From: an uncultured Litorivicinus sp.
GTDB lineage: Bacteria; Pseudomonadota; Gammaproteobacteria; Pseudomonadales; Litorivicinaceae
Assembly: GCA_902594275.1 (NCBI GenBank)
Contig: CACJLQ010000007.1
Coordinates: forward strand, 1-55,915
Length of the DNA: 55,915 nt
Reading direction: 5' to 3'
A program made the translations under genes and the position numbers. Of this stretch, positions 10,281 to 20,936 are shown piece by piece (the stretch's first letter is position 1; each line of letters opens with the position of its first letter). A model generated the notes under the pieces. The model saw only the letters and a program-made list of their open reading frames with translations. It was not told the origin of the DNA and searched no databases.

Positions 10281-13200
10281 TGCCAAAACGTACCGATCTT
10301 GAATCGATTCTAATTATTGGTGCTGGTCCGATTGTGATTGGGCAGGCGTGTGAGTTTGACTACTCGGGCGCACAGGCGTGTAAAGCACTTCGGGAAGAAG
10401 GTTATCGAGTCATTCTCGTGAACTCGAACCCGGCGACCATTATGACTGATCCAGCGATGGCTGATGCAACGTACATTGAGCCGATCCGTTGGCAGTCAGT
10501 TGCAAAAGTGATCGAGAAAGAGCGTCCAAGTGCTTTGCTACCAACCATGGGTGGCCAGACTGCTCTGAATTGTGCGCTTGATTTGGATCGTGAAGGTGTT
10601 CTCGAAAAATATGGTGTTCAGTTAATCGGCGCGAATGCGGATGCCATTGACAAGGCTGAAGATAGGGACCGTTTCGATAAGGCGATGAAAGCGATCGGAC
10701 TCGAAACGCCGCGTAGCCATATCGCGCATACGATGGACGAAGCGCGTGCAGCGGCTGATGATCTTGGTTTTCCTTGTATCATTCGTCCCTCGTTCACCAT
10801 GGGTGGATCGGGTGGCGGCGTTGCTTACAACCGCGAAGAATTTGAAGAGATTTGTGAGCGCGGCCTCGACTTATCACCGACCAATGAGCTGTTGATTGAT
10901 GAATCACTCCTTGGCTGGAAAGAGTATGAGATGGAGGTGGTGCGCGACCGTAAGGACAATTGCATCATCGTCTGTTCGATCGAAAATTTCGATCCAATGG
11001 GTGTGCATACAGGTGACTCCATTACCGTCGCTCCGGCACAGACATTGACTGATAAAGAATATCAAATCATGCGCAATGCCTCGGTGGCTGTGTTGCGTGA
11101 AATTGGTGTCGAAACAGGCGGCTCTAACGTCCAGTTTGGTGTGAATCCGGACAATGGTCGCTTGGTAGTGATCGAGATGAATCCGCGTGTATCACGTTCT
11201 TCAGCACTCGCATCGAAAGCCACAGGCTTCCCGATTGCGAAGGTTGCTGCCAAATTGGCAGTGGGTTACACGCTTGATGAACTTGCCAATGAGATTACCG
11301 GCGGTGCAATGCCTGCATCGTTTGAGCCGTCAATTGATTATGTGGTGACCAAAGTCCCACGTTTTACATTCGAAAAATTCCCGCAAGCTGATAGTCGCTT
11401 GACGACACAGATGAAATCTGTCGGTGAGGTGATGGCGATTGGTCGAAGCTTTCAGGAGTCGATGCAGAAGGCATTACGGGGTCTTGAAATTGGTGTCAGC
11501 GGCTTGGATCCAAGGTTTGAGTGGGATTCTGAGGAGTCCGTGCAGGCAATGTGTCATGAACTCGCGAATCCTGGCCCACGTCGTTTATGGTGCGTGGCTG
11601 ACGCTTTTCGCAGTGGAATGAGCATTGATGACGTTTTTCAGGTTTCGAAAATTGACCCTTGGTTCCTCGCGCAAATCGAAGATTTGGTTTGGGACGAAGC
11701 GCGTCTGACAGAGATGGCTCTATCAGATCTCGATCGTGATTCGCTATGGCGTTTAAAGCGCAAGGGATTCTCTGATAAACGGTTAGCGGTGCTTCTCGAT
11801 GTGTCAGAAAAAGAATTGCGCGAACGTCGCCTAAAACTTGATGTGAGACCTGTGTACAAACGCGTCGACACCTGTGCTGGTGAGTTTGCGACACCAACCG
11901 CCTATCTCTATTCAACCTATGAAGACGAGTGCGAGGCGAACCCATCAAGCCGCGACAAGATTATGGTTTTGGGTGGTGGTCCAAACCGAATCGGTCAGGG
12001 TATTGAATTTGACTATTGCTGTGTCCATGCCGCCTTTGCAATGCGTGAAGATGGGTATGAAACCATTATGGTGAACTGTAACCCCGAGACTGTCTCTACT
12101 GACTACGACACCTCAGATCGTTTGTTCTTCGAGCCGGTGACACTCGAGGATGTGTTGGCAATTGTCGACATCGAACAGCCAAAGGGTGTGATCGTTCAGT
12201 TTGGTGGTCAGACACCGCTCAAGCTTGCACGCGAACTTGAGGCATCCGGAGTCCCTATTATTGGTACATCGCCTGAAGCCATTGACCGTGCTGAAGATCG
12301 AGAGCGATTCCAGCAAATGGTAACGCGTTTGGGTCTGAGACAGCCTGCGAACGCGACAGCGCGGAGTCTTGAGGAGGGGCTGGCTTTGGCAGAAAGCATT
12401 AGTTTTCCTCTAGTCGTGCGTCCGTCTTATGTTCTTGGAGGGCGTGCGATGGAAGTGGTCTCGAATCTTTCTGAGCTGAAACGGTATCTTCAGGATGCTG
12501 TGGTCGCAAGTGATGACTCGCCGGTACTTCTCGATCACTTTCTCGATCCAGCAATCGAAGTTGACGTAGATGCAGTGAGTGACGGTGAGCACGTGGTTAT
12601 CGGTGCCATTATGGAACACATTGAACAGGCTGGCGTTCACTCGGGTGACTCTGCATGTTCACTGCCGCCCTATAGTTTGCCAAAACACATTCAGGATGAA
12701 ATTCGTGATCAAGTGATCCGCATGGCGCGTGAGTTGAATGTCGTCGGCTTAATGAATGTGCAGATGGCTGTGCAGGGCGAAGATGTGTATGTGATTGAAG
12801 TTAATCCTCGCGCCTCACGAACAGTCCCTTTTGTCTCGAAATGTATTGGGGTGTCCCTAGCGAAAGTCGCTGCACGCTGCATGGCAGGTACGTCTCTTGA
12901 AGCGCAGAACATGACCAAGGAATTGATTCCGCAGTATTTTAGTGTGAAAGAGAGTGTGTTCCCGTTCGTGAAGTTCCCAGGTGTCGACCCAATTTTGGGT
13001 CCTGAAATGAAGTCAACCGGTGAAGTCATGGGAACTGGTGGTAGCTTTGATGAGGCCTTTGCCAAGGCGCATGCAGCTGCCGGCGATCGGCTACCGAGCA
13101 TTGGGCGTGCTTTTGTTTCTGTTCGCGATGCAGATAAGACTCGCGCTGCAGTTCTTGCACAATCCTTGATCGAAATGGGATTTGAGCTCGTCGCAACTGG

Positions 13201-13504
13201 TGGAACCTGCGATCACTTAATCAATTCTGGTATTCCTTGCCAGCGCGTGAATAAAGTGATGGAAGGTCGGCCAAATATCGTTGATATGATTAAAAATGAT
13301 GCAATCGCGTTTATCGTAAACACAACTGAGGGTCGACAAGCGATCACGGATTCTGCAACGATTCGTCGATCGGCGTTGAATCACAAAGTCTGCTATACAA
13401 CGACCTTGGCAGGTGGCGAATCGATTGTGCGTGCGCTGAAGTTTGGTAACGAACGTGAAGTCCGGCGACTGCAGGAGCTTCATCGTCGCGTTGAGACACA
13501 ATAA
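10280..13504 (+). CDS. carB: Carbamoyl-phosphate synthase large subunit
   Basis: CarB forms carbamoyl phosphate from ammonia, bicarbonate and two ATP. At 1074 residues it is full length. Two homologous ATP-grasp halves are visible: the first begins [20 protein letters not shown] and the second begins [20 protein letters not shown] near residue 559, separated by the oligomerisation domain. The C-terminal allosteric MGS-like domain includes [12 protein letters not shown] near residue 977, where UMP/ornithine-type effectors bind in E. coli. It is translationally coupled to carA; greA follows 11 bp later, so carA-carB-greA is probably one operon. Confidence 0.98.
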   Translation: MPKRTDLESILIIGAGPIVIGQACEFDYSGAQACKALREEGYRVILVNSNPATIMTDPAMADATYIEPIRWQSVAKVIEKERPSALLPTMGGQTALNCALDLDREGVLEKYGVQLIGANADAIDKAEDRDRFDKAMKAIGLETPRSHIAHTMDEARAAADDLGFPCIIRPSFTMGGSGGGVAYNREEFEEICERGLDLSPTNELLIDESLLGWKEYEMEVVRDRKDNCIIVCSIENFDPMGVHTGDSITVAPAQTLTDKEYQIMRNASVAVLREIGVETGGSNVQFGVNPDNGRLVVIEMNPRVSRSSALASKATGFPIAKVAAKLAVGYTLDELANEITGGAMPASFEPSIDYVVTKVPRFTFEKFPQADSRLTTQMKSVGEVMAIGRSFQESMQKALRGLEIGVSGLDPRFEWDSEESVQAMCHELANPGPRRLWCVADAFRSGMSIDDVFQVSKIDPWFLAQIEDLVWDEARLTEMALSDLDRDSLWRLKRKGFSDKRLAVLLDVSEKELRERRLKLDVRPVYKRVDTCAGEFATPTAYLYSTYEDECEANPSSRDKIMVLGGGPNRIGQGIEFDYCCVHAAFAMREDGYETIMVNCNPETVSTDYDTSDRLFFEPVTLEDVLAIVDIEQPKGVIVQFGGQTPLKLARELEASGVPIIGTSPEAIDRAEDRERFQQMVTRLGLRQPANATARSLEEGLALAESISFPLVVRPSYVLGGRAMEVVSNLSELKRYLQDAVVASDDSPVLLDHFLDPAIEVDVDAVSDGEHVVIGAIMEHIEQAGVHSGDSACSLPPYSLPKHIQDEIRDQVIRMARELNVVGLMNVQMAVQGEDVYVIEVNPRASRTVPFVSKCIGVSLAKVAARCMAGTSLEAQNMTKELIPQYFSVKESVFPFVKFPGVDPILGPEMKSTGEVMGTGGSFDEAFAKAHAAAGDRLPSIGRAFVSVRDADKTRAAVLAQSLIEMGFELVATGGTCDHLINSGIPCQRVNKVMEGRPNIVDMIKNDAIAFIVNTTEGRQAITDSATIRRSALNHKVCYTTTLAGGESIVRALKFGNEREVRRLQELHRRVETQ

Positions 13505-13515
13505 TAAGGACTTAA

Positions 13516-13992
13516 ATGAGCAAGATACCGATGACCAAATCCGGAGAATCGTCGCTCCGGGATGAACTGCAGCGTTTAAAGCAAGTTGAACGTCCGCGTA
13601 TCGTCGCTGCAATTGCCGAAGCGCGCGAGCATGGTGATCTGAAAGAAAATGCTGAGTATCATGCTGCGCGCGAACAGCAGGGATTCTGTGAGGGCCGGAT
13701 TAAAGATATCGAGGCGAAGCTATCCCATGCTCAGGTGATTGATGTGACGCAAATTGAAAATACCGGTAAGGTGATTTTTGGCGTGACTGTGACGCTCATT
13801 AATCTAGAGACCGACCAATCAGTGACCTATCAAATTGTGGGTGAAGATGAGGCGGATGTGAAAAACGGAAAGATCTCTGTGACATCACCAATCGCCCGAG
13901 GCTTGATTGGGAAAGAGGAGGGTGATGAGGTGTCAGTGACAACTCCCGGTGGTGTCGTCGAGTATGAGATCGACTGCGTTGAACATCGATAG
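13516..13992 (+). CDS. greA: Transcript cleavage factor GreA
   Basis: GreA rescues backtracked RNA polymerase by stimulating cleavage of the 3' end of the transcript. The 158-residue protein has the N-terminal coiled coil with the acidic tip [20 protein letters not shown] (about residues 36-55) that reaches the polymerase active site, and the C-terminal FKBP-like domain with [27 protein letters not shown] precedes ATG 13516. Its TAG stop abuts the yhbY stop on the other strand with no spacer. Confidence 0.97.
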   Translation: MSKIPMTKSGESSLRDELQRLKQVERPRIVAAIAEAREHGDLKENAEYHAAREQQGFCEGRIKDIEAKLSHAQVIDVTQIENTGKVIFGVTVTLINLETDQSVTYQIVGEDEADVKNGKISVTSPIARGLIGKEEGDEVSVTTPGGVVEYEIDCVEHR

Positions 13993-14295
13993 TCAGATTG
14001 GTCGGATCAAATTTGATAAACGAGGGTTAGGTCGTTCCGCAGCCCTAAACAGTAGCGCCATTGCACCGGTTGATTGCACGCATTGGGCGCCGGTTTCCTC
14101 GCAAAGTGAGGCAATTAAAACATTCCGTGTGTCGCGTTCCGCGCGCACTTTAATCTTGATCAATTCGTGATCGTTGAGTGCGCGATTGAGTTCGTCGAGT
14201 AAACCAGTGGACATTCCGTGATCTCCAACGAGTACAATCGGCTTCAAATGATGTCCAATAGCCCGCATCTGTTTTTTGCGTTCTGGCGTTAACAT
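13993..14295 (-). CDS. yhbY: Ribosome assembly RNA-binding protein YhbY (CRM domain)
   Basis: A 100-residue single CRM-domain protein associated with pre-50S particles. It starts MLTPERKKQMRAIGHHLKPI and carries the hallmark VLVGDHGMSTGLLDELNRAL and ELIKIKVRA segments. ATG at 14295 has GGAG 7 bases upstream; an ATG four codons earlier is possible. It is divergent from rlmE across only 40 bp, so both promoters must overlap or share that gap. The usual yhbY/rlmE pairing supports a joint role in large-subunit maturation. Confidence 0.93.
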   Translation of the reverse strand: MLTPERKKQMRAIGHHLKPIVLVGDHGMSTGLLDELNRALNDHELIKIKVRAERDTRNVLIASLCEETGAQCVQSTGAMALLFRAAERPNPRLSNLIRPI

Positions 14296-14335
14296 AGTCG
14301 TCTCCATGTAGGGGCGCGCGAGTGTAGAGCAAAAC

Positions 14336-14965
14336 ATGGCACGATCCAAGTCCAGCGGTCGCTGGTTAAAAGAACATTTTGATGATCCGTATGTACAGAA
14401 GGCGCAAGCGGAGGGTCGTCGGTCGCGGGCGAGCTTTAAATTGGAAGAAGTCCAAGCGAAGGACCAACTGATCAAATTGGGGGACGTCGTCGTCGATTTG
14501 GGAGCCGCCCCTGGTGGTTGGACTGAGTTGGTTGCGAATTGGACAGGTCCTGCTGGCCGGGTATTTGCGCTTGATATTCTCGCGATGGATTCGGTCGCGG
14601 ATGTGGAAATTATTTTGGGTGACTTTACTGAACAAGCGGTTCTTGATCGCTTGATGCAGTCATTGAACGGAGTTCGGGTTGATGTTGTTTTATCTGATAT
14701 GGCGCCAAACTTGTCAGGAAATAAATCTGTGGATCAACCAAAGGCAATGTATCTATGTGAGCTCGCTCTCGATTTTGCCCGACAGACGTTGAATCCCGGC
14801 GGTGTGTTTTTTACAAAAGTGTTTCAGGGTGAGGGGTTCGATGAATTTTTTCAGGCGCTTCGAACGGATTTTTCTGTCCTAAAAACTCGGAAACCTGACG
14901 CGTCGCGTTCGCGTAGCCGAGAAACGTATCTGCTAGCAACGGGCTTTCGCGGTTCAACCCTTTGA
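14336..14965 (+). CDS. rlmE: 23S rRNA 2'-O-ribose U2552 methyltransferase RlmE (FtsJ/RrmJ)
   Basis: RlmE methylates U2552 of 23S rRNA late in 50S assembly. The 209-residue protein has the SAM site VVVDLGAAPGGWTELVA near residues 47-63 and the K-D-K-E catalytic tetrad: Lys35 in RASFKLEE, Asp in VLSDMAPNLSG, Lys in FFTKVFQGEG and Glu in SRSRETYLLA. Length equals E. coli RlmE. It heads the forward array through ftsH and beyond. Confidence 0.97.
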   Translation: MARSKSSGRWLKEHFDDPYVQKAQAEGRRSRASFKLEEVQAKDQLIKLGDVVVDLGAAPGGWTELVANWTGPAGRVFALDILAMDSVADVEIILGDFTEQAVLDRLMQSLNGVRVDVVLSDMAPNLSGNKSVDQPKAMYLCELALDFARQTLNPGGVFFTKVFQGEGFDEFFQALRTDFSVLKTRKPDASRSRSRETYLLATGFRGSTL

Positions 14966-15036
14966 ATTCGATTGGCCTGCCCAAATAAACCATTTATATT
15001 GGGGAACTCGACTCCTCTGAAGGAATGGAGAAGATT

Positions 15037-16977
15037 ATGGCGAGAAATTTGGTGCTTTGGTTGGTAATCGCTGCTGTTTTACTCACAGTATTTAACAACT
15101 TCAGCGTGGAAACACAGTCACAGCAGATTAACTACTCTCAGTTCGTTGAGGAAGTGAATCGAGACCAGATTCGTCGCGTAATTATCGACGGACAGTCGAT
15201 TATTGCAACGCGTGCCAATGGCGATGTGTACGAGACAGTGCGGCCAGCAGTGCAGGATCCGCGATTGATGGACGATTTGCTCCAGCACAACGTTGTCGTT
15301 GAAGGCCGCAAACCAGAGCAACAGTCGGTATGGATGCAACTGTTGGTTGCCGCCTTCCCGGTTCTAATCATATTGGCGATTTTCATGTTTTTCATGCGTC
15401 AAATGCAGGGTGGCATGGGCGGTGGTCGTGGTGGCCCGATGTCGTTTGGAAAATCCAAAGCACGCTTGATCAGCGAAGACCAAATCAAAACTACGTTTGC
15501 CGATGTGGCTGGTTGTGATGAGGCCAAGGATGATGTTGCGGAACTGGTTGAATTTTTGAAAGATCCAGGCAAGTTCCAAAGGCTTGGAGGACGGATCCCA
15601 CGTGGTGTTTTGATGGCGGGACCTCCCGGTACTGGTAAAACATTACTAGCGAAGGCCATCGCCGGTGAAGCCAAGGTACCCTTCTTTTTTATTTCGGGAT
15701 CAGATTTCGTCGAGATGTTCGTTGGTGTTGGTGCATCGCGAGTGCGTGACATGTTTGAGCAAGCGAAGAAACAGGCGCCGTGTATCATTTTCATTGATGA
15801 GATCGATGCAGTCGGCCGTCAACGTGGTGCCGGGCTTGGTGGCGGTCATGATGAGCGTGAGCAGACACTGAATCAGTTGTTGGTTGAGATGGATGGTTTT
15901 GATGTCAATGATGGAGTCATCGTCATTGCTGCGACTAACCGACCCGATGTTCTTGATCAGGCACTACTTCGTCCGGGTCGATTTGACCGGCAAGTGGTTG
16001 TCGGGCTTCCAGATATTCGTGGACGTGAACAGATTCTCAAGGTTCACATGAAAAAAGCGCCAGTTGCGCCAGAAGTCGATGCATCTTTAATTGCCCGCGG
16101 TACACCTGGGTTTTCCGGTGCCGATCTTGCGAATTTGGTTAATGAAGCCGCGCTATTTGCCGCTCGTGCGAGCACGCGGGTAGTGGCGATGAGTCACTTT
16201 GAGCAGGCGAAAGATAAGATCATGATGGGTGCCGAGCGTCGATCGATGGTGATGAAAGAGTCGGAAAAACGGAATACCGCTTACCACGAGGCCGGTCACG
16301 CTATTGTGGGTCGATTAATGCCAGAGCATGACCCGGTTTATAAGGTTTCGATCATTCCTCGAGGGCGGGCGCTAGGTGTCACTATGTTCTTGCCAGAAGA
16401 AGATAAGTACAGCCACTCCAAACGGGGTTTGATTAGCCAGATTTGTTCGCTCTACGGTGGTCGGATCGCTGAAGAGCTCACTTTGGGCGCCGAGTGCGTA
16501 ACCACAGGTGCATCAAATGATATTCAGCGTGCGACCTCGATCGCTCGTAATATGGTCACAAAGTGGGGTCTATCCGAAAAGCTTGGGCCGCAGATGTATG
16601 ATGAAGAAGACAACGAGCCTTTCTTGGGCCGTTCGATGAGTCGTCCAGCGCATGGTCAGTCAGATGATACTGCGCGTTTGATCGACGAAGAAGTGAAAGA
16701 CATCTTGGATTCCTGTTATCAGACGGCCAAAACAACGCTTGAAGAGAACATGGATAAACTGCATGTCATGGCCGATTGTTTGATGGAATACGAAACAATC
16801 GATTCACAACAAATCGACCAAATTATGGAAGGTCGGAAGCCTGGCCCTCCGGCAGATTGGAATGACAGTGACAAGCCGCAAGGCGGGTCACCGGACGTTA
16901 ATGATGATTTGCATGAGGCGGCGAGCATCGATGCTTCTGATACTGCTTCAGAGGATGGCGCAGCGCCAACCAATTAG
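15037..16977 (+). CDS. ftsH: ATP-dependent zinc metalloprotease FtsH
   Basis: FtsH is the membrane AAA+ protease that degrades LpxC, sigma-32 and damaged membrane proteins. The start at 15037 ([19 protein letters not shown]) matches E. coli and has GGAGAAG upstream; the ATG at 15025 sits on top of its own AAGGA and is less likely. In 646 residues: TM helix 1 (about 4-22), periplasmic loop, TM helix 2 (about 102-122), Walker A GPPGTGKT (about 195), the SRH arginines in RPGRFDRQV, and the zinc site HEAGH (about 417-421). The C-terminal tail is acidic and of low complexity. folP follows after 2 bp. Confidence 0.98.
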   Translation: MARNLVLWLVIAAVLLTVFNNFSVETQSQQINYSQFVEEVNRDQIRRVIIDGQSIIATRANGDVYETVRPAVQDPRLMDDLLQHNVVVEGRKPEQQSVWMQLLVAAFPVLIILAIFMFFMRQMQGGMGGGRGGPMSFGKSKARLISEDQIKTTFADVAGCDEAKDDVAELVEFLKDPGKFQRLGGRIPRGVLMAGPPGTGKTLLAKAIAGEAKVPFFFISGSDFVEMFVGVGASRVRDMFEQAKKQAPCIIFIDEIDAVGRQRGAGLGGGHDEREQTLNQLLVEMDGFDVNDGVIVIAATNRPDVLDQALLRPGRFDRQVVVGLPDIRGREQILKVHMKKAPVAPEVDASLIARGTPGFSGADLANLVNEAALFAARASTRVVAMSHFEQAKDKIMMGAERRSMVMKESEKRNTAYHEAGHAIVGRLMPEHDPVYKVSIIPRGRALGVTMFLPEEDKYSHSKRGLISQICSLYGGRIAEELTLGAECVTTGASNDIQRATSIARNMVTKWGLSEKLGPQMYDEEDNEPFLGRSMSRPAHGQSDDTARLIDEEVKDILDSCYQTAKTTLEENMDKLHVMADCLMEYETIDSQQIDQIMEGRKPGPPADWNDSDKPQGGSPDVNDDLHEAASIDASDTASEDGAAPTN

Positions 16978-16979
16978 CA

Positions 16980-17825
16980 GTGACGCAAAAGATCACCTGG
17001 CCAGATCTGGGGTTCCATGGACCTCAGATTATGGCCGTTCTGAATATCACACCCGATTCATTTTCTGACGGCGGCAAGCTTTTTGACAAGCAAGCATCGT
17101 TTGATGCGATTTTATCGCATGCTGACTATTGTCTGGCTGAGGGTGCGACCATACTCGATGTCGGTGGAGAGAGCACTCGTCCGGGGGCGGCTCCAGTATC
17201 TGAGAGTGAAGAGCTTGACCGGGTCGTTAAAGTTGTCGAAGCACTGTCTGCGCGATTTGATGCAGTGATCTCAGTTGATACTTCGACACCGAACGTCATG
17301 ATTGAGAGTGCTGCGCATGGTGCTCGGATGATTAATGATGTGCGGGCATTATTGCGCGAGGGAGCGATGGCTGCGGCACTCAAGACAGGTCTTCCCGTGT
17401 GTTTGATGCATATGCAAGGTACGCCACAGACGATGCAAAATCATCCAACCTATGGTGATGCTGTGGACGATGTTTATCGGTGGTTAATGACACGTGTTGA
17501 TGTCTGCCGAGATGCAGGTTTGACCACAGATCAGCTGTTGCTTGACCCGGGCTTCGGATTTGGGAAGACGTTTGAGCACAACGTCGCTCTTTTCAGGAGT
17601 TTGGATCGCTTTATTCAAAGCGGATATCCTGTGCTGGTTGGGATCTCTAGAAAGACCATGATTGCCGATATGACCGGCCGTCCGGTCGAGCAACGTGTCA
17701 CCGGGAGCGCGGTGGCAGCAGCTGTTGCAGCATCGTATGGCGCTGCAATTTTGCGAGTTCATGATGTTGCTGAGACGCGCGATGCAATGGCCGTGATGCA
17801 AACGTTAACGCAGGGAATGCAATAA
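16980..17825 (+). CDS. folP: Dihydropteroate synthase
   Basis: FolP condenses p-aminobenzoate with hydroxymethyl-dihydropterin pyrophosphate in folate synthesis; it is the sulfonamide target. The 281-residue TIM barrel shows [15 protein letters not shown] near residues 20-34, [13 protein letters not shown] near 57-69, [12 protein letters not shown], and [17 protein letters not shown]. It begins with GTG at 16980 two bases after the ftsH stop. The order ftsH-folP-glmM is the standard gammaproteobacterial operon. Confidence 0.96.
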   Translation: MTQKITWPDLGFHGPQIMAVLNITPDSFSDGGKLFDKQASFDAILSHADYCLAEGATILDVGGESTRPGAAPVSESEELDRVVKVVEALSARFDAVISVDTSTPNVMIESAAHGARMINDVRALLREGAMAAALKTGLPVCLMHMQGTPQTMQNHPTYGDAVDDVYRWLMTRVDVCRDAGLTTDQLLLDPGFGFGKTFEHNVALFRSLDRFIQSGYPVLVGISRKTMIADMTGRPVEQRVTGSAVAAAVAASYGAAILRVHDVAETRDAMAVMQTLTQGMQ

Positions 17826-17827
17826 AT

Positions 17828-19174
17828 ATGAGTCGAAAGTATTTCGGAACAGACGGTGTTAGAGGCCGAGTTGGTGAAGGGTGCATCACTGTTGAATTTG
17901 TGCTCAAGCTCGGTTGGGCATTCGGTCAAACAGTCCGTCAGGGACATACTGGCCGTCCTAAGGTCGTGATCGGAAAGGATACCCGGCTCTCCGGTTATAT
18001 GTTTGAAACCGCCCTCGAGGCTGGCCTAATCGCGGCTGGTGTGGATCCTGTAATGCTTGGACCGATGCCAACCCCTGCTATCGCATATCTGACGCGGACA
18101 TTCTCAGCTGAGGGTGGGATTGTGATCAGCGCAAGTCACAACGGCTATGAAGATAACGGCATCAAGTTCTTTGACAAGAACGGAACCAAACTTCCTGATG
18201 AAGTAGAGCATGAAATTGAGCGACTGCTTGATCAGCCCTTAACCACCGTGAATGGACCGCTATTGGGCCGTGCCTCGCGAGCGGATGATGCTGCTGGTCG
18301 GTATATCGAATTTTGTAAGCATACCTTACGCCTCGGTACAGATCTCTCAGGATTGAAGGTGGTCATCGATTGTGCGAATGGTGCGGCCTATCAAGTCGCA
18401 CCCAAAGTGCTTCGAGAGCTCGGTGCTACAGCGGAGGCGATTGGTGTGACTCCCGATGGACTGAACATCAACAATGGGGTTGGGTCAACAGCACCTGATG
18501 CGTTGATTGAGGCCGTCGTTTCAACCAAAGCTGACATCGGTATCGCGCTTGATGGCGACGCTGATCGAGTGGTCTTGGTCGATGAAACTGGTGCGCTTGT
18601 TGATGGCGACGAGATTTTATACATCATCGCGGCATCTCGAAATCAGCGTGGTCGCATGGATGGTGGTGTCGCAGGGACTTTAATGACTAATCTTGGCCTC
18701 GAAAAAGCGTTGGCTGATATGCAAGTTCCATTTGTACGAACGAGCGTGGGCGACCGTTATGTGATTGAGGCGATGGAGGAGCGCCAGTGGACATTGGGTG
18801 GCGAGACATCTGGTCACATTATTTGCTCTGACCTAACATCGACCGGCGACGGACTGGTGGCCGCACTTCAGGTCGTCAATGCAATGTTGCTGTCTGGGCA
18901 AACATTGAGCCAAGCGCGTCATGGCATGACAAAGTATCCGCAAATCCTCATCAATGTCCCGCTCGTTTCCCGTGACCATTTGGATCGTCAACTGGTGAAA
19001 GATGCGGTTCATACTGTCGAATCGCAGTTGGGTGATTCTGGTCGGGTCGTGTTACGTCCAAGTGGGACAGAACCCGTGGTTCGGGTGATGGTCGAAGGTG
19101 CAAACGCGGCCGAAGTCAAGGATTGCGCTGAGCAGATTGCAACAGCGGTGGAAAAAGTCGCCTCAATCAGCTAA
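17828..19174 (+). CDS. glmM: Phosphoglucosamine mutase
   Basis: GlmM converts glucosamine-6-phosphate to glucosamine-1-phosphate for UDP-GlcNAc, peptidoglycan and LPS. The 448-residue phosphohexomutase has the catalytic phosphoserine in [16 protein letters not shown] (Ser103 by my count), the metal loop ALDGDADRV, the sugar loop GGETSGHI and the phosphate-binding loop [15 protein letters not shown]. Start ATG lies 2 bp after folP. Confidence 0.97.
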   Translation: MSRKYFGTDGVRGRVGEGCITVEFVLKLGWAFGQTVRQGHTGRPKVVIGKDTRLSGYMFETALEAGLIAAGVDPVMLGPMPTPAIAYLTRTFSAEGGIVISASHNGYEDNGIKFFDKNGTKLPDEVEHEIERLLDQPLTTVNGPLLGRASRADDAAGRYIEFCKHTLRLGTDLSGLKVVIDCANGAAYQVAPKVLRELGATAEAIGVTPDGLNINNGVGSTAPDALIEAVVSTKADIGIALDGDADRVVLVDETGALVDGDEILYIIAASRNQRGRMDGGVAGTLMTNLGLEKALADMQVPFVRTSVGDRYVIEAMEERQWTLGGETSGHIICSDLTSTGDGLVAALQVVNAMLLSGQTLSQARHGMTKYPQILINVPLVSRDHLDRQLVKDAVHTVESQLGDSGRVVLRPSGTEPVVRVMVEGANAAEVKDCAEQIATAVEKVASIS

Positions 19175-19204
19175 CGTACCGGCCCCCAGAGGAAGCAGCT
19201 ATCG

Positions 19205-19924
19205 ATGATTATCGGAAACTGGAAGATGAATACCGCCCGAGCTGATGCGATTGCATTGGCCGAAGCTGTCGTGGGTATTGCGCATCAACCTGCAACTCGG
19301 GTCGGTATTTGTCCGCCTGCATTATGGATTGATCCGATCGCGCACGTCCTAGATGGTTCATCGATTCTTCTTGGAGCCCAAGATTGTATTGGCGATCAAT
19401 TTGGGGCGCAAACCGGGTGTATCAACGCGGATATGGCTCATGACGCTGGTTGCTCAATGGCGATTTTAGGCCATTCGGAGCGACGAGCGCGCTTTGGTGA
19501 AACCTCAGAAAGCTTATTGCCCGCGGTTGCAGCGGTGCTCGAGACTGGAATGTTCCCAGTATTTTGCGTCGGTGAAACTCGAAAGGAGCGTGAGTCTGGT
19601 CGCGCGCTCGATGTGGTTACTCAACAATTGAAACCGTTGTTGACAGCAGGTTTGGATGTGAGCGGTGTTGTGATCGCTTATGAGCCTGTTTGGGCGATTG
19701 GATCTGGTTTATCCGCGACGCGGGTTGATATCGCAGAGATGCACGCGACTGTTCGTGATGTGGTCGGTCGAGCAGATGCGTTAGTTTTATACGGAGGGAG
19801 TGTTTCTCCGGAATCGGCTGATGAGGTGTTTTCAGCTGAAGGTGTTTCGGGTGCTCTGGTCGGTGGGGCCTCCTTAAAAGCAGATAAATTTGCAGCGATT
19901 GTTGCTGCATGGGAACGGAAATAA
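19205..19924 (+). CDS. tpiA: Triosephosphate isomerase
   Basis: TpiA interconverts dihydroxyacetone phosphate and glyceraldehyde-3-phosphate. The 239-residue barrel has active-site Asn5/Lys7 in MIIGNWKMN, His90 in LGHSERR and the catalytic Glu in AYEPVWAIGSG (about 160). It is shorter than the usual 249-255 residues, mainly at the N-terminus. The dimer loop reads GAQTGC rather than the usual GAFTGE, and loop 6 reads WAIGSGLSAT rather than WAIGTGKTAT. Catalytic residues are all present, so I expect a working enzyme. The stop overlaps the secG start. Confidence 0.95.
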   Translation: MIIGNWKMNTARADAIALAEAVVGIAHQPATRVGICPPALWIDPIAHVLDGSSILLGAQDCIGDQFGAQTGCINADMAHDAGCSMAILGHSERRARFGETSESLLPAVAAVLETGMFPVFCVGETRKERESGRALDVVTQQLKPLLTAGLDVSGVVIAYEPVWAIGSGLSATRVDIAEMHATVRDVVGRADALVLYGGSVSPESADEVFSAEGVSGALVGGASLKADKFAAIVAAWERK

Positions 19925-20250
19925 TGGAAACGATTCTTTTAATTGTGCATGTATTGATCGGGGCATCAGTCATTGGCCTTGTTTTGATCCAACAAGGAAA
20001 GGGTGCTGACGCCGGTGCCTCTTTCGGCGGTGGCGCTTCTCAGACAGTTTTCGGTTCGGCGGGAGCAGGAAGTTTCCTGGTGAAACTGACGGCAGGTTTG
20101 GCTGCTCTTTTCTTTGCCACGAGCCTTGCGTTGGCGGTGATTGCAAAGCAAAAAGCCGAAGCGGTTGGTATTTTTGGGTTGCCGGAAGTGCCAGCTCAAG
20201 GCGAACAATCTGTAATTCAGGAGCCCGTTGCACCGAAAACGGTCGACTGA
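19924..20250 (+). CDS. secG: Preprotein translocase subunit SecG
   Basis: SecG is the small accessory subunit of the SecYEG inner membrane channel. The 108-residue protein has two membrane helices (about 2-20 and 53-75) flanking the conserved cytoplasmic loop IQQGKGADAGASFGGGASQT with FGSAGAGSFL. ATG at 19924 overlaps the tpiA stop as TAATG. The tail after residue 80 is poorly conserved, as usual. The tpiA-secG-tRNA-Leu order is widespread in gammaproteobacteria. Confidence 0.95.
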   Translation: METILLIVHVLIGASVIGLVLIQQGKGADAGASFGGGASQTVFGSAGAGSFLVKLTAGLAALFFATSLALAVIAKQKAEAVGIFGLPEVPAQGEQSVIQEPVAPKTVD

Positions 20251-20294
20251 TTTCTTGATTTTTTAGGCGCAGATCATTAATCTGCGCGATTCGG

Positions 20295-20380
20295 GCCGAA
20301 GTGGTGGAATTGGTAGACACGCTATCTTGAGGGGGTAGTGAGCGCAGCTCGTGCCGGTTCAAGTCCGGCCTTCGGCACCA
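20295..20380 (+). tRNA. tRNA-Leu, anticodon GAG
   Basis: An 86-nt class II tRNA. The acceptor stem GCCGAAG (20295-20301) pairs with CTTCGGC (20370-20376), followed by discriminator A and an encoded CCA. The anticodon stem is CTATC/GGTAG around loop TTGAGGG, with GAG at 20329-20331, reading CUC and CUU. The T arm is CCGG-TTCAAGT-CCGG, and the long variable arm is typical of leucine tRNAs. It sits 44 bp after secG, the conserved position of this tRNA. Confidence 0.97.
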
Positions 20381-20458
20381 TTTTTAATATCTCCGTTATC
20401 CTCCTAGCTTTCAATTGATCTGCATCATATGGTTTTTTAACATCGGACGGAAAATTCT

Positions 20459-20829
20459 ATGGTGAAGCCCGGTTATCAGGGTCTGACGCTTATCATTAAG
20501 GCGGCTGAATATTCTACAAAAGGATTTCGAGCTGCATGGAAGTATGAGTCTGCTTTTCGTCAGGAGATCGTCTTAACAGGCGCCCTGATTCCCCTTGCCT
20601 TCTGGCTCGGACGTGATCCTGTTGAGATTGGCATGCCGATATGTGCTTATTACTTGTTGTCATCGTTGAGCTCCTCAACTCAGCGATTGAGGCCGTTGTA
20701 GATCGTGTGGGTGATGAACCACACCAGCTTTCCGGTGAGGCGAAAGACTTAGGTTCTGCAGCGGTGTTTGTGGCGCTGATTCTTGCCGAGGTTTTCTGGG
20801 TTTCAGTGATTATCGATCATCTGGGCTAG
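20459..20829 (+). pseudogene. dgkA: Diacylglycerol kinase DgkA, interrupted by a frameshift
   Basis: DgkA is a small inner membrane kinase that recycles diacylglycerol to phosphatidate. Reading from ATG 20459 gives the N-terminal half (IIKAAEYSTKGFRAAWKYES, AFRQE). The C-terminal half (LLLVVIVELLNSAIEAVVDR, LSGEAKDLGSAAVFVA), which carries the catalytic Glu and Asn, is in a different frame from about 20641 to the stop at 20829. Joining the frames at 20639-20641 needs one extra base and then gives a spacing identical to Pseudomonas DgkA as I recall it. No slippery heptamer is visible. It is therefore a recent one-base deletion or a sequencing error; all key residues otherwise survive. Confidence 0.85.
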
Positions 20830-20936
20830 CATCACTGTACTCTTTTGCGGGTGCGAAGCCGTCTAATACCACCAAGGTTTGAAAAAATTGGCGGTGATGC
20901 TTAAGTTAACAGTTTGTCGGGCGATAAGGAGTTCCC

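Noticed and set aside
13217-13612. 131-aa frame antisense to the carB/greA junction
   Set aside because: Lies wholly antisense to two certain genes, has no Shine-Dalgarno and resembles no protein; a shadow frame.
20635-20645. Programmed frameshift in dgkA
   Set aside because: No slippery heptamer, no downstream pseudoknot or stimulatory hairpin, and DgkA is not known to use frameshifting.
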